Shown here: in pieces, positions 1 to 5,980 of the stretch
Layout: every line of letters begins with the position of its first letter
Numbering within the stretch: position 1 is the stretch's first letter
Assembly: GCA_002360325.1 (NCBI GenBank)
Contig: DEQG01000087.1
Coordinates: forward strand, 19,770 to 27,083
Direction of reading: 5' to 3'
Length of the DNA stretch: 7,314 nt
From: Salinicoccus sp. UBA3372
GTDB lineage: Bacteria > Bacillota > Bacilli > Staphylococcales > Salinicoccaceae
Notes under the pieces: model-generated
The model's database searches: none
What the model was told of the DNA's origin: nothing
Seen by the model: only the letters and a program-made list of their open reading frames with translations
Program-made: the position numbers and the translations under genes

Positions 1-69
1 TCCGAGCGGCTTATTCGAAATGGTCGTCGGAATTCGCACAACTTCTGATTTCCGAGCAGTTTATTCGAA
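1..69. repeat. Partial 50-bp intergenic tandem repeat
   Basis: A 19-bp segment beginning TCCGAGC and ending TTATTCGAA occurs at 1-19 and again at 51-69, with only two mismatches, giving a 50-bp period. The first copy starts at the window edge, so more units may lie to the left. The intervening 31 bp contains GTCGGAATTCG, which resembles parts of the unit. After position 70 the second copy no longer matches the first. The repeat lies downstream of the minus-strand dioxygenase gene, so it sits in a 3' intergenic region. It has no open reading frame and no hairpin-plus-T-tract terminator. I do not recognise it as a named element. Confidence 0.6.
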
Positions 70-90
70 TCCAGCCTGCAGGGGCCGCTA

Positions 91-1017
91 TCAGTTGATC
101 GGGATCATATAGAGTTCGATAAAATCCCTGTCTTTTTCAAGATCGGGCGGCAGGGAGAGTGACTCACCGAGTGCTTCAAGACGTTCATCGATGGTGAAGC
201 CGGGCTCTTCGGTTGAAATTTCTACGGTGATATTGCCGACAGCCTTGATATAGACTGCTTTGAAGTAGAAGCGGTCAACGATGCCCGAGTTCCGCCATTT
301 CTCCGCATTCACTGTTTCAAGCACTTTTTCAAGCTCAGCTTCATCACTGACCCGGAGCGAGAAGTGGTGGACGCTGCCGAATCCTTCTTTTTCAATTTGG
401 GAAGTTCTGTTTTCTATAATAAAGACCGAGTCCGCGCCAAATTTCACCTCGGCTTCAACAGTTTCATCATCCCATTCACCAACGACTTTCCCGCCGAGCA
501 TTTCTAAAAATAAAACCATCGGCTTCAAGTATTGGACGGTAACTTCAACCGCCTTGATGCCGGTGATTGCAAATTCTTCAGATATATCAGCTCCCGCAAA
601 TGGTTCTGATTCATCATATTCCGGATCGACGATCAACGCCAGGCGCTGGTTTTCATAATCGGAAAAGTTCATATATGTGTAACCGAACCTTTCGATGGTG
701 CCTTCAGTATATATCCCCTTTTCCTGAAAACGCTCTTTGAAATATTCCAGTGCTTCCAGTGAAGGAACTCTGAAGACGGTTCGTGATATGGAATTTGTAC
801 CGGCCTGATATTTGGATGACTGGCCGATTTCAAAAAATGTGATGTCTGTTCCTGGTGTCCCTTTATAATCGGCATAGAACAGGTGATACATGCTCGGTTC
901 ATCCTGGTTGACTGTTTTCTTGACCAGTCTGAGGCCCAGTATCTTTGTATAAAAATCATGGTTGTCCAAAACTTCTTTAGTTATTGCAGAGACATGATGC
1001 AATCCTTTAACTGACAC
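91..1017 (-). CDS. Ring-cleaving dioxygenase, glyoxalase fold (MhqE/MhqO family)
   Basis: This 308-residue protein belongs to the vicinal-oxygen-chelate (glyoxalase/extradiol dioxygenase) superfamily, in the MhqE/MhqO/YkcA group. In Bacillus and Staphylococcus these genes are induced by quinones and hydroquinones and are thought to open the aromatic ring. Two glyoxalase domains are visible, at about residues 4-130 and 152-275. The first begins with GLHHVSAIT (His7/His8) followed by the family-typical LGLRLVKKTVN near residue 28. The second carries SVHHFSLRV (His217/His218) and VEIST (Glu266), giving the expected His-His-Glu metal triad. Length matches the family. The start is GTG at 1015-1017, because GAGGAGAG lies about 6 bases upstream on the minus strand. 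The protein is cytosolic. It diverges from mhqD, which supports a shared detoxification role. The true substrate is inferred, not shown. Confidence 0.9.
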   Translation of the reverse strand: MSVKGLHHVSAITKEVLDNHDFYTKILGLRLVKKTVNQDEPSMYHLFYADYKGTPGTDITFFEIGQSSKYQAGTNSISRTVFRVPSLEALEYFKERFQEKGIYTEGTIERFGYTYMNFSDYENQRLALIVDPEYDESEPFAGADISEEFAITGIKAVEVTVQYLKPMVLFLEMLGGKVVGEWDDETVEAEVKFGADSVFIIENRTSQIEKEGFGSVHHFSLRVSDEAELEKVLETVNAEKWRNSGIVDRFYFKAVYIKAVGNITVEISTEEPGFTIDERLEALGESLSLPPDLEKDRDFIELYMIPIN

Positions 1018-1023
1018 AAATAT

Positions 1024-1031
1024 CTCTCCTC
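1024..1031 (-). promoter_or_regulatory. RBS deciding the GTG start of the dioxygenase gene
   Basis: Read on the minus strand, the segment is GAGGAGAG, a strong Shine-Dalgarno match placed about 6-8 bases before the GTG at 1015-1017. No in-frame ATG with a better site lies nearby. Confidence 0.75.
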
Positions 1032-1080
1032 GGTAAATATGTTACATTTATTATATAATACGAGTACATAGAAGACTAAC
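1030..1080. promoter_or_regulatory. Divergent promoter region with palindromic -10 core
   Basis: The spacer between the two divergent detoxification genes contains the 12-bp perfect palindrome TATTATATAATA at 1049-1060. It supplies a TATAAT box on both strands: 1054-1059 on plus for mhqD, 1050-1055 on minus for the dioxygenase. Neither has a good -35 hexamer at 16-18 bp, so transcription may depend on control by a regulator. Flanking ATGTTAC (1039-1045) and GTACAT (1064-1069) form an imperfect, roughly symmetric outer repeat that could be part of an operator. I could not match it to the known MhqR or YodB/QsrR operator patterns. The promoter role is an inference from position and hexamers. 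Confidence 0.5.
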
Positions 1081-1097
1081 TTTAGAGGGTGTTGAAT

Positions 1098-1739
1098 ATG
1101 GAACATCTATTTATAAAAGGGAAGAATAAAAACCCTTATACAATCATTTTATTTCACGGGACAGGCGGACGTGAGACCGATCTGTTGGATGTGGCGGCAA
1201 CGATAGATTCAAATGCCAATGTATTGAGTCTGCGCGGCAATACCGATGAGAACGGACAGACCAGATTTTTCAAACGGCAAACTCCGGTGGAATTTGATGA
1301 AAACAGTCTGAGGGAAGAGGGCAGAAAAGTAAAAGATGCACTTTTATCTTACGAAAAAGAATATGGCATAGATCTCGAGCAGTCTATATTAGTCGGGTAT
1401 TCCAATGGTGCAAACATGGCAGCCCATCTTCTGCTTAATTATGACCTGTATTTCTTCGGGGCGGTACTGTTGCACAGCGGCTATAAAAGCGAACAGATTC
1501 AGAAGGTGGATTTGACTCGTACGAGTGTCATGCTCACTGCCGGGGCAAGGGATATGGTGACTACGGCAGGGGAGTCGTACCAGTTGAAAAAAGAATTGGA
1601 ACTGCGAGGAGCGATTGCTGAAGTGAAACTCACCGATGGCGGTCATGAAATAGTGCCGGATGAACTGATGGAGGCACATGTATGGTTCCTCGGTCTAAAA
1701 AGAGAAGCGGAAGATGAATTTGATAATTTAGGCAAATGA
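1098..1739 (+). CDS. mhqD: MhqD-type alpha/beta hydrolase (carboxylesterase/phospholipase family)
   Basis: This is a 213-residue cytosolic alpha/beta hydrolase of the phospholipase/carboxylesterase family, closest in pattern to MhqD of the MhqR regulon that answers to methylhydroquinone and other electrophiles. Visible features are LFHGTGG (residues 18-24, oxyanion-hole loop), the nucleophile elbow GYSNG with Ser102, GARD with Asp152 and GGHE with His183: a complete Ser-Asp-His triad in the correct order. The length is usual for the family. The ATG at 1098 is preferred because AGAGGG at 1084-1089 lies 8 bases upstream. An in-frame GTG at 1089 would overlap that site and add only three residues. 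It is divergent from the ring-cleaving dioxygenase gene, matching the pairing of such enzymes in mhq operons. No mhqR regulator gene is in the window. The natural substrate is unknown. Confidence 0.9.
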   Translation: MEHLFIKGKNKNPYTIILFHGTGGRETDLLDVAATIDSNANVLSLRGNTDENGQTRFFKRQTPVEFDENSLREEGRKVKDALLSYEKEYGIDLEQSILVGYSNGANMAAHLLLNYDLYFFGAVLLHSGYKSEQIQKVDLTRTSVMLTAGARDMVTTAGESYQLKKELELRGAIAEVKLTDGGHEIVPDELMEAHVWFLGLKREAEDEFDNLGK

Positions 1740-1753
1740 TGGGGAGCTGGAGT

Positions 1754-1918
1754 ATGCAGATCATCGATCAGCCAGAACGCAGGGCAATTGCTATGATGCA
1801 GATATATTTCTGGGGGTCACTGAGCCTGATCAGATTAAGAAGATCGGATGGAATCAATGACCGCCTTCAAAAAGCACGGGAAGAACACAGAGAAGCATCA
1901 TCAAAAGACAGAATTTAG
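1754..1918 (+). CDS. Small hypothetical ORF, 54 aa, downstream of mhqD
   Basis: The reading frame opens with ATG at 1736, overlapping the mhqD stop codon as ATGA. The ATG at 1754 is a better start because GGGGAG at 1741-1746 sits 7 bases before it; the 1736 ATG has no clear site. The 54-residue product begins MQIIDQPERR, has a short hydrophobic and aromatic stretch (AMMQIYFWGSLSLI), and ends in a highly charged, probably helical tail (DRLQKAREEHREASSKDRI). It stops six bases before a strong terminator, so it would be co-transcribed with mhqD. I do not recognise the family. A second frame over 1732-1854 also reads like protein (YDADIFLGVTEPDQIKKIGW) but has no start codon, so this may be a degraded gene or chance coding. 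Confidence 0.35.
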   Translation: MQIIDQPERRAIAMMQIYFWGSLSLIRLRRSDGINDRLQKAREEHREASSKDRI

Positions 1919-1923
1919 AGAAC

Positions 1924-1952
1924 AAAAAAACAGGCATTAGGCCTGTTTTTTA
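1924..1952. terminator. Bidirectional rho-independent terminator
   Basis: A-rich DNA leads into the stem ACAGGC (1930-1935), loop ATTAG (1936-1940), the matching GCCTGT (1941-1946) and a T run. The A and T runs extend the pairing to about 12 bp. It has U-tracts in both directions and so ends both the mhqD transcript (plus) and the convergent HAD gene transcript (minus). The HAD stop codon, TAA at 1950-1952 on minus, lies within the A/T arm, so the coding region runs right into the terminator. Confidence 0.9.
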
Positions 1953-2804
1953 TTTTAAATAAGTTTTTTCCAAATATATCGCGAGTCCGTCCTCTTCATT
2001 GCTGAATTCCGTAACATCGTCAGCTGCACTGATGACGGATTCTGTACTGTTTTCCATAGCTGTTTTTCTGCCGCACACTTCAAATAGTGGCAGATCGTTC
2101 ATCGAGTCACCGATTGCATGGACATCTTTTGTCGAAATAGCATATTCTTTCACCAGTGTCTCCAGGCCGGTGCCCTTATCTTTTCCACCCAGCATGATTT
2201 CACTGTTATGTCTGCTTGTTTTGTATAAGGAGAAATCCAGGCGCTTCTGCTGGTCGCTCAAATAATCGAACCAGGCGTCTATCTTCTCAATATCCTTGGA
2301 AATGAAGAACACTTTCAGCAGTTCATCCATATTCAGTTCGTCGACCCACTGTTCTTCGTTATCCAGTGTCTTGAGCAGCTGCACATGTTCATATTCGAAC
2401 ATTGTTTCAGGCTGCTCCCCGCCGATGTCACGCGCACTGTATTCCTTATCCTGCTTCAGTGTTCTGCCGCCGCTTTCAGCAGTGAATGCTTCATAATAAA
2501 TTTCACGTTCTCTTGCGGAAGCAAGAACTTTTTCAACCAATGCCCTGTCAAAACGGTAACTGACAATCTTTTCATAATCACTGCCGGAAAGATTGTAGAT
2601 GCTCATTCCGCTGGCTGCGACAAAGCCTGATAAAGGGACTTCCTCTGGTGTCACTCTGAGAATGCCGCTCTTCGTCCGGCCTGTGGCGATGAAGATCAGC
2701 ATTCCCTGATCGTGCAGCTTTCTTAAAGCTTCCACGAGACGCGGGGAGTACTCCCCGCGGTTATTTAATATCGTACCATCCATATCCAAAGCGATCGCTT
2801 TCAT
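1950..2804 (-). CDS. Cof-type HAD-superfamily phosphatase
   Basis: This 284-residue soluble hydrolase belongs to the Cof (IIB) branch of the HAD superfamily, typically phosphatases acting on sugar phosphates, nucleotides or cofactor phosphates. All four motifs are present: motif I DMDGT (Asp7 nucleophile, Asp9 acid/base), motif II IATGR (residues 39-43), motif III lysine within GGKDKG (about Lys210), and motif IV GDSMND (Asp233 and Asp237, Mg2+ binding). The cap domain lies between about residues 85 and 195, the C2B type expected for Cof proteins. The ATG start is supported by AGGAG about 8 bases upstream on the minus strand. It is convergent with the mhqD unit and divergent from azlC. Neighbours do not indicate the substrate, and Cof proteins are often promiscuous. 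Confidence 0.92.
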   Translation of the reverse strand: MKAIALDMDGTILNNRGEYSPRLVEALRKLHDQGMLIFIATGRTKSGILRVTPEEVPLSGFVAASGMSIYNLSGSDYEKIVSYRFDRALVEKVLASAREREIYYEAFTAESGGRTLKQDKEYSARDIGGEQPETMFEYEHVQLLKTLDNEEQWVDELNMDELLKVFFISKDIEKIDAWFDYLSDQQKRLDFSLYKTSRHNSEIMLGGKDKGTGLETLVKEYAISTKDVHAIGDSMNDLPLFEVCGRKTAMENSTESVISAADDVTEFSNEEDGLAIYLEKTYLK

Positions 2805-2840
2805 AAATATATCTCCTATAATGTATGATTATTGAATTTA

Positions 2841-2886
2841 TTTGTTAATTAGACTATACCAAATATGTTAAAATGTTTGTTAATTA
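2841..2886. promoter_or_regulatory. Divergent control region of the HAD gene and azl operon
   Basis: The 106-bp spacer between these genes is strongly AT-rich. On plus, TGTTAAAAT at 2866-2874 matches an extended -10 (TGnTATAAT) with one mismatch and would start transcription near 2881, about 30 bases before azlC. On minus, TATAGT (plus positions 2853-2858) is a candidate -10 for the HAD gene, with TTAACA (2878-2883) as a -35 at a long 19-bp spacing. The 11-mer TTTGTTAATTA is directly repeated at 2841-2851 and 2876-2886, flanking both candidate promoters. It could be a regulator binding site, which is an inference. In Bacillus subtilis azl genes are controlled by the Lrp-like AzlB, but no such gene is in this window. 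Confidence 0.45.
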
Positions 2887-2893
2887 AATTTAT

Positions 2894-2900
2894 TGGAGTG
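2894..2900 (+). promoter_or_regulatory. Distant RBS for the TTG start of azlC
   Basis: GGAGTGA is the best anti-16S match in the leader, about 10 bases before TTG 2911, which is slightly long. A GTG at 2898 overlaps it and opens a different frame (MSARIEYIQEIT), which is a shadow of azlC, so it is not used as the start. Confidence 0.55.
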
Positions 2901-2910
2901 AGCGCAAGAA

Positions 2911-3585
2911 TTGAATATATACAGGAAATCACTGCTGGACGGTCTCACTATCGGACTCGGCTATCTGCCGGTCGCTGTCGCCTTTGGAATTACGGCAAAG
3001 CCGCTGCTCACCGCATTCGAAACTTTTTTGATGAGCTTTATGGTCTACGGCGGTGCGAGCCAGTTTCTGGCGCTTCAGATGCTTTCCGCCTCGAGCAGTG
3101 CAGCTGCAGTCATCATTGCCATTTTCGTCTTGAATTCCAGACATTTTGTCATGTCTTTCAAAATCAACTATGATTTGAAAGATGAATCACTTCTTAAGAA
3201 ACTGTTCATCTCATCCTACGTGACGGATGAATCATTTGCACTGTCTTCAAATGTTGAGGACGAACGGAAAAACTTTATCAACTACTTCATTATCTTTATT
3301 ACTGCATACATATTCTGGGTTGTTTTTTCCTTCGTGGGATATATGGCCGGGGAAATAATGAGCGAAGAGTGGGTGACTGCCAGCGGCATCGCTTTATATG
3401 CACTTTTCATTGCACTGCTGGTGCCGGCCATAAGAACACATCATAAATATTTGATTGTCGCGGTGCTCGGGATGATATTGCATTTCATCTTTTCGGAAAT
3501 AAACTTCATCCCTTCCGGGCTTGCCATCATTCTGGCGATGGTGCTGGCGGCACTGTTCGGATTAGTTTTGGAAAAAAAGGAGTGA
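2911..3585 (+). CDS. azlC: AzlC family branched-chain amino acid exporter, large subunit
   Basis: This 224-residue membrane protein is the AzlC half of an AzlCD exporter. Members export branched-chain amino acids and confer resistance to 4-azaleucine. Family hallmarks are GLGYLPVAVAFG (residues 15-26), YGGASQF (46-52), LNSRHFVMS (74-82) and TDESFAL (105-111). Hydrophobic segments lie near 12-30, 36-58, 64-78, 123-145, 157-174, 178-196 and 202-220. The length is typical. The start is TTG at 2911: an in-frame TGA at 2899-2901 excludes anything further upstream, and GGAGTGA at 2894-2900 is the only ribosome binding site, about 10 bases away. This weak start may limit expression. azlD follows 6 bases after the stop, and its ribosome binding site overlaps the end of azlC, so the two are translationally linked. 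Confidence 0.92.
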   Translation: MNIYRKSLLDGLTIGLGYLPVAVAFGITAKPLLTAFETFLMSFMVYGGASQFLALQMLSASSSAAAVIIAIFVLNSRHFVMSFKINYDLKDESLLKKLFISSYVTDESFALSSNVEDERKNFINYFIIFITAYIFWVVFSFVGYMAGEIMSEEWVTASGIALYALFIALLVPAIRTHHKYLIVAVLGMILHFIFSEINFIPSGLAIILAMVLAALFGLVLEKKE

Positions 3586-3591
3586 TAAGGT

Positions 3592-3876
3592 ATGATAATG
3601 TTAATCATTGCGTTATTTCTTGCGACAATCATCACGAGGATCCTGCCTGCATTTTTGGTCGGTGGCCTCGTATTTCCGCAGTGGCTGATTACACTGCTCA
3701 ATTACATACCATACGCTGCGCTTGGTGTATTGATCTTTCCCGGATTATTGACGGCAGTTGAAACGCCGGGTCAGGGGATTTTAGGCGGCTTATTTGCAAT
3801 GATACTGGCAATATTCAGGGTGCCGCTGTTTTTTATTGTATTTGGAACGATTATTTTTGTTTACTTTTTAATTTAA
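3592..3876 (+). CDS. azlD: AzlD family branched-chain amino acid exporter, small subunit
   Basis: This 94-residue, almost wholly hydrophobic protein is the AzlD partner of AzlC, and the two are expected to work together in the membrane. Family features are TRILPAF near residues 15-21 and YIPYAALGVLIFPGLL at 38-53. Four membrane segments can be drawn: about 2-20, 28-52, 60-76 and 77-93. The usual size is about 100-110 residues, so it is complete. AAGGAG at 3577-3582, inside the end of azlC, lies 9 bases before the ATG. The small gap and shared site show an operon with azlC, and the AEC permease gene follows 18 bases after the stop. An internal ATG at 3598 is a less likely start. Confidence 0.9.
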   Translation: MIMLIIALFLATIITRILPAFLVGGLVFPQWLITLLNYIPYAALGVLIFPGLLTAVETPGQGILGGLFAMILAIFRVPLFFIVFGTIIFVYFLI

Positions 3877-3894
3877 AATAGTGAGGGAACATTT

Positions 3895-4818
3895 ATGTCG
3901 GATTTCTTGTTTATATTCATCAATGTCATGCTCCCCATCGCAATCATTGTAATTATCGGCTATGTGGTGCAGCTCAGGTTCAAACTGGACCGTGGCACGC
4001 TTGCCAAGCTGATGATCAATTACATTATGCCGGTCTTTATTTTCATGAATCTGTTTGAAGCGGATCTGGAGCTTACGCTCCTGATATCTGTACTGCTGTT
4101 TCTCATATTATATGCAGCCCTGACATTTGTCCTTACATATTTTATCGGCAGGGCGATTGGGCTCGGACCCGGGCATCAAATACTTTTTACCAACTCGAAT
4201 CTTTTTTATAATGCCGGCAATTATGGTGTGCCGGTCAACGACCTGGTTTTCAGAAGTGATCCTTTTGCGATGAGTGTTCAGATCATGATGGTCTTTTTTC
4301 AAAATATGTTTGCGTACTCATACGGGGTCGTATCTCTCAGAGCTGCGGAATCCGGCAAATGGAAAGCGCTGCTCGGATACTTTAAAATGCCGATATTTTA
4401 CGGGCTTGCGCTGGGTCTGATATTTAACTTTTTCAATATAGGTGTACCGGCGTCTGTATATATTTCTTTTGACTACATCAGTGATGCTATGATCGGTACT
4501 GTACTGTTCATACTCGGTGCGCAGATTGCGGGCATATCGTTCAGACGAATCCGTATAAGTGCTGTTGCTGCGAGCCTCATCAGACTTATCATTGGACCTG
4601 CCCTGACAATTATTTTATTATTGTTATTCAATCTGAACGGCGTGGTGGCCCAGGCGATATTGATTACGACGGCGATGCCTTCGGCAGTGAACAGCACCAT
4701 CATCGCCCAGCAGTACAGTGATGATCCTGAATATGCAGCGGAAATCGTCATGTTCAGTACATTATTCAGCGTGGTGACCATACCTCTCGTCATCTACATC
4801 GCTTTGAATGTATTTTAA
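3895..4818 (+). CDS. AEC (auxin efflux carrier) family transporter
   Basis: This 307-residue permease of the AEC family probably exports or exchanges a small organic acid, amino acid or similar anion; its substrate is unknown. It has about ten hydrophobic segments in two halves. The first half contains the family signature NAGNYGVP at residues 107-114, typical of the broken-helix substrate region. The second has MPSAVNSTIIAQQY at about 261-274, the matching crossover motif. The length is typical for bacterial members. The ATG is supported by GAGGG about 7 bases upstream. It lies 18 bases after azlD with no terminator between, so it is the third gene of the azl operon. This suggests, but does not prove, a related export role. 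No hairpin follows its stop, so read-through into the next gene is possible. Confidence 0.9.
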   Translation: MSDFLFIFINVMLPIAIIVIIGYVVQLRFKLDRGTLAKLMINYIMPVFIFMNLFEADLELTLLISVLLFLILYAALTFVLTYFIGRAIGLGPGHQILFTNSNLFYNAGNYGVPVNDLVFRSDPFAMSVQIMMVFFQNMFAYSYGVVSLRAAESGKWKALLGYFKMPIFYGLALGLIFNFFNIGVPASVYISFDYISDAMIGTVLFILGAQIAGISFRRIRISAVAASLIRLIIGPALTIILLLLFNLNGVVAQAILITTAMPSAVNSTIIAQQYSDDPEYAAEIVMFSTLFSVVTIPLVIYIALNVF

Positions 4819-4838
4819 TATTTCTGATATGATAAAAT
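4804..4838 (+). promoter_or_regulatory. Candidate promoter for the SEC-C gene
   Basis: TTGAAT (4804-4809) and TATGAT (4828-4833) form a possible sigma-A pair with an 18-bp spacer, the -35 lying within the last codons of the AEC gene. Overlapping it, TGATAAAAT at 4830-4838 matches an extended -10 with one mismatch. Either would give a leader of about 30 bases. The next gene may also receive transcripts from the azl operon. Confidence 0.4.
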
Positions 4839-4873
4839 GTAATTACTAAATAGTATTTGGAGGTGGATCTGTC

Positions 4874-5905
4874 ATGGCGAATGCAGAGACGCATTTGGAA
4901 GCATATAATATGAATGATTTAAAAAGATTGGCAAAGACCATTTCGGTTAAAAATTATTCTACTTTTAAAAAAGATGATTTGATAAAAGAAATCATTAAAC
5001 AGCAGAAAAATTCTGAAACGGCGGCATATGCATATAAGTACATTGATGAGGATTCATTTAATACATGGAAAAAATCAGTGAAAAAAGATAAGGAAAAGCG
5101 CTACTCGCTTGAGGAAATCTTCGGCCTGTATATTATGGGGTATGCATTTGAGGATACTGAACAGGAAGACCACTTCTTCCTGACAGATACGATCGTCGAC
5201 CTGTATAAAGAAGTGGATACGACAGAGAACAGGGAAGAAAGGCTCGAAGTCCAGAGAAGATTGAACCTGATCAGAGCTGCACTTCACCTGTACGGCATCG
5301 TCAGTTTTGAACAGCTGATTCATTTATTTAAGAAGTATTATGATGAAGACGTGACTTCAAAGGAAATCATCGACTTCCTTGAAGGGTCTCCTTATGACAT
5401 TTCGATTGATGAGGATAATGCCCAGATAGTGATTGATGATATGAACTATGCCCAATATGAAATGGTCAAAAAGCTTCAGGGTGACAGACCGTATTATGAG
5501 CCTGAATTCGGCAAGTTCATCAAGTTCAGCAATCCCAACTATATTGATGAATCATCCAACCACAGGAAGCTGCGTGAATGGATCGAGAAAAATGTAAAGG
5601 TTCCCCGTTCCAAACATGAGAGCATCTACATTTCTCTTTTACAGCTGATCATGCGCGGAGAGAAACAGGACGAAATCGTTCAATATTTGATGTCGCTCGA
5701 TGTTGAATTCAGCAATGTCAACGACCAGCGGGACTTTTTCGACAATATTGCAGGCATCGTTGAAAACACACGCCATTTCAAGTTCAGAGGTCATAAAGAA
5801 TCAGAATTGAAAACTAAGACAATCGTCAAGGAAGTAAAAGTCGGACGTAATGATCCTTGTCCATGCGGCAGCGGCAAGAAGTACAAGAAATGCTGCGGTG
5901 CTTAG
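4874..5905 (+). CDS. SEC-C metal-binding domain protein with Rho-N/SAP-like N-terminus
   Basis: This 343-residue soluble protein has three parts. Residues about 8-45 ([19 protein letters not shown] then [13 protein letters not shown]) resemble a Rho N-terminal or SAP-like helical motif, often a nucleic-acid-binding module. The middle is charged and mostly helical; residues about 133-190 look like a possible winged-helix segment ([20 protein letters not shown], then a short strand pair). The C-terminus is a SEC-C zinc motif at 323-342 with Cys329, Cys331, Cys340 and Cys341 (CPC...CC), the same motif that ends SecA. These four are the only cysteines in the protein. No signal or membrane segment is seen. 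The ATG is supported by GGAGGTG about 8 bases upstream. Its function is unknown; binding to nucleic acid or ribosomes is a reasonable inference only. Confidence 0.85.
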   Translation: MANAETHLEAYNMNDLKRLAKTISVKNYSTFKKDDLIKEIIKQQKNSETAAYAYKYIDEDSFNTWKKSVKKDKEKRYSLEEIFGLYIMGYAFEDTEQEDHFFLTDTIVDLYKEVDTTENREERLEVQRRLNLIRAALHLYGIVSFEQLIHLFKKYYDEDVTSKEIIDFLEGSPYDISIDEDNAQIVIDDMNYAQYEMVKKLQGDRPYYEPEFGKFIKFSNPNYIDESSNHRKLREWIEKNVKVPRSKHESIYISLLQLIMRGEKQDEIVQYLMSLDVEFSNVNDQRDFFDNIAGIVENTRHFKFRGHKESELKTKTIVKEVKVGRNDPCPCGSGKKYKKCCGA

Positions 5906-5913
5906 TGATGGAA

Positions 5914-5945
5914 AACCCTGTGTAAAGCAGGGTTCTTATTTATAT
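5914..5945 (+). terminator. Probable rho-independent terminator after the SEC-C gene
   Basis: The 7-bp stem AACCCTG (5914-5920) and CAGGGTT (5928-5934) with a 7-base loop is followed by CTTATTTATATT, an interrupted T-rich tract. It begins 9 bases after the stop codon. The stem is short and the tract imperfect, so termination may be partial. Confidence 0.65.
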
Positions 5946-5980
5946 TGAATTTTCAAAATAATAAAATTAAGGGGGATTTC

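Noticed and set aside
70..90. GC-rich CCTGCAGG segment as terminator of the dioxygenase gene
   Set aside because: The palindrome is short, has no loop and is not followed by a T-tract on the minus strand.
281..658. 125-codon plus-strand frame opposite the dioxygenase gene
   Set aside because: It is antisense to a clear glyoxalase-fold gene, is very rich in serine and has no recognisable motif, as expected of a shadow frame.
1021..1040. Possible MhqR-type operator (TATCTC half-site) before the dioxygenase gene
   Set aside because: Only one half-site is present, and it coincides with the ribosome binding site. No matching GAGATA half lies at the right distance.
2865..3173. 102-codon plus-strand frame overlapping the start of azlC
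   Set aside because: It uses the other frame of azlC, which carries unmistakable family motifs. Its product is Arg/His/Cys-rich without hydrophobic segments, so it is a shadow.
5939..5967. Possible promoter TTTATA-17-TAAAAT just before ggt
   Set aside because: The predicted transcription start would fall in or after the ggt ribosome binding site, so it could not give a normally translated message.
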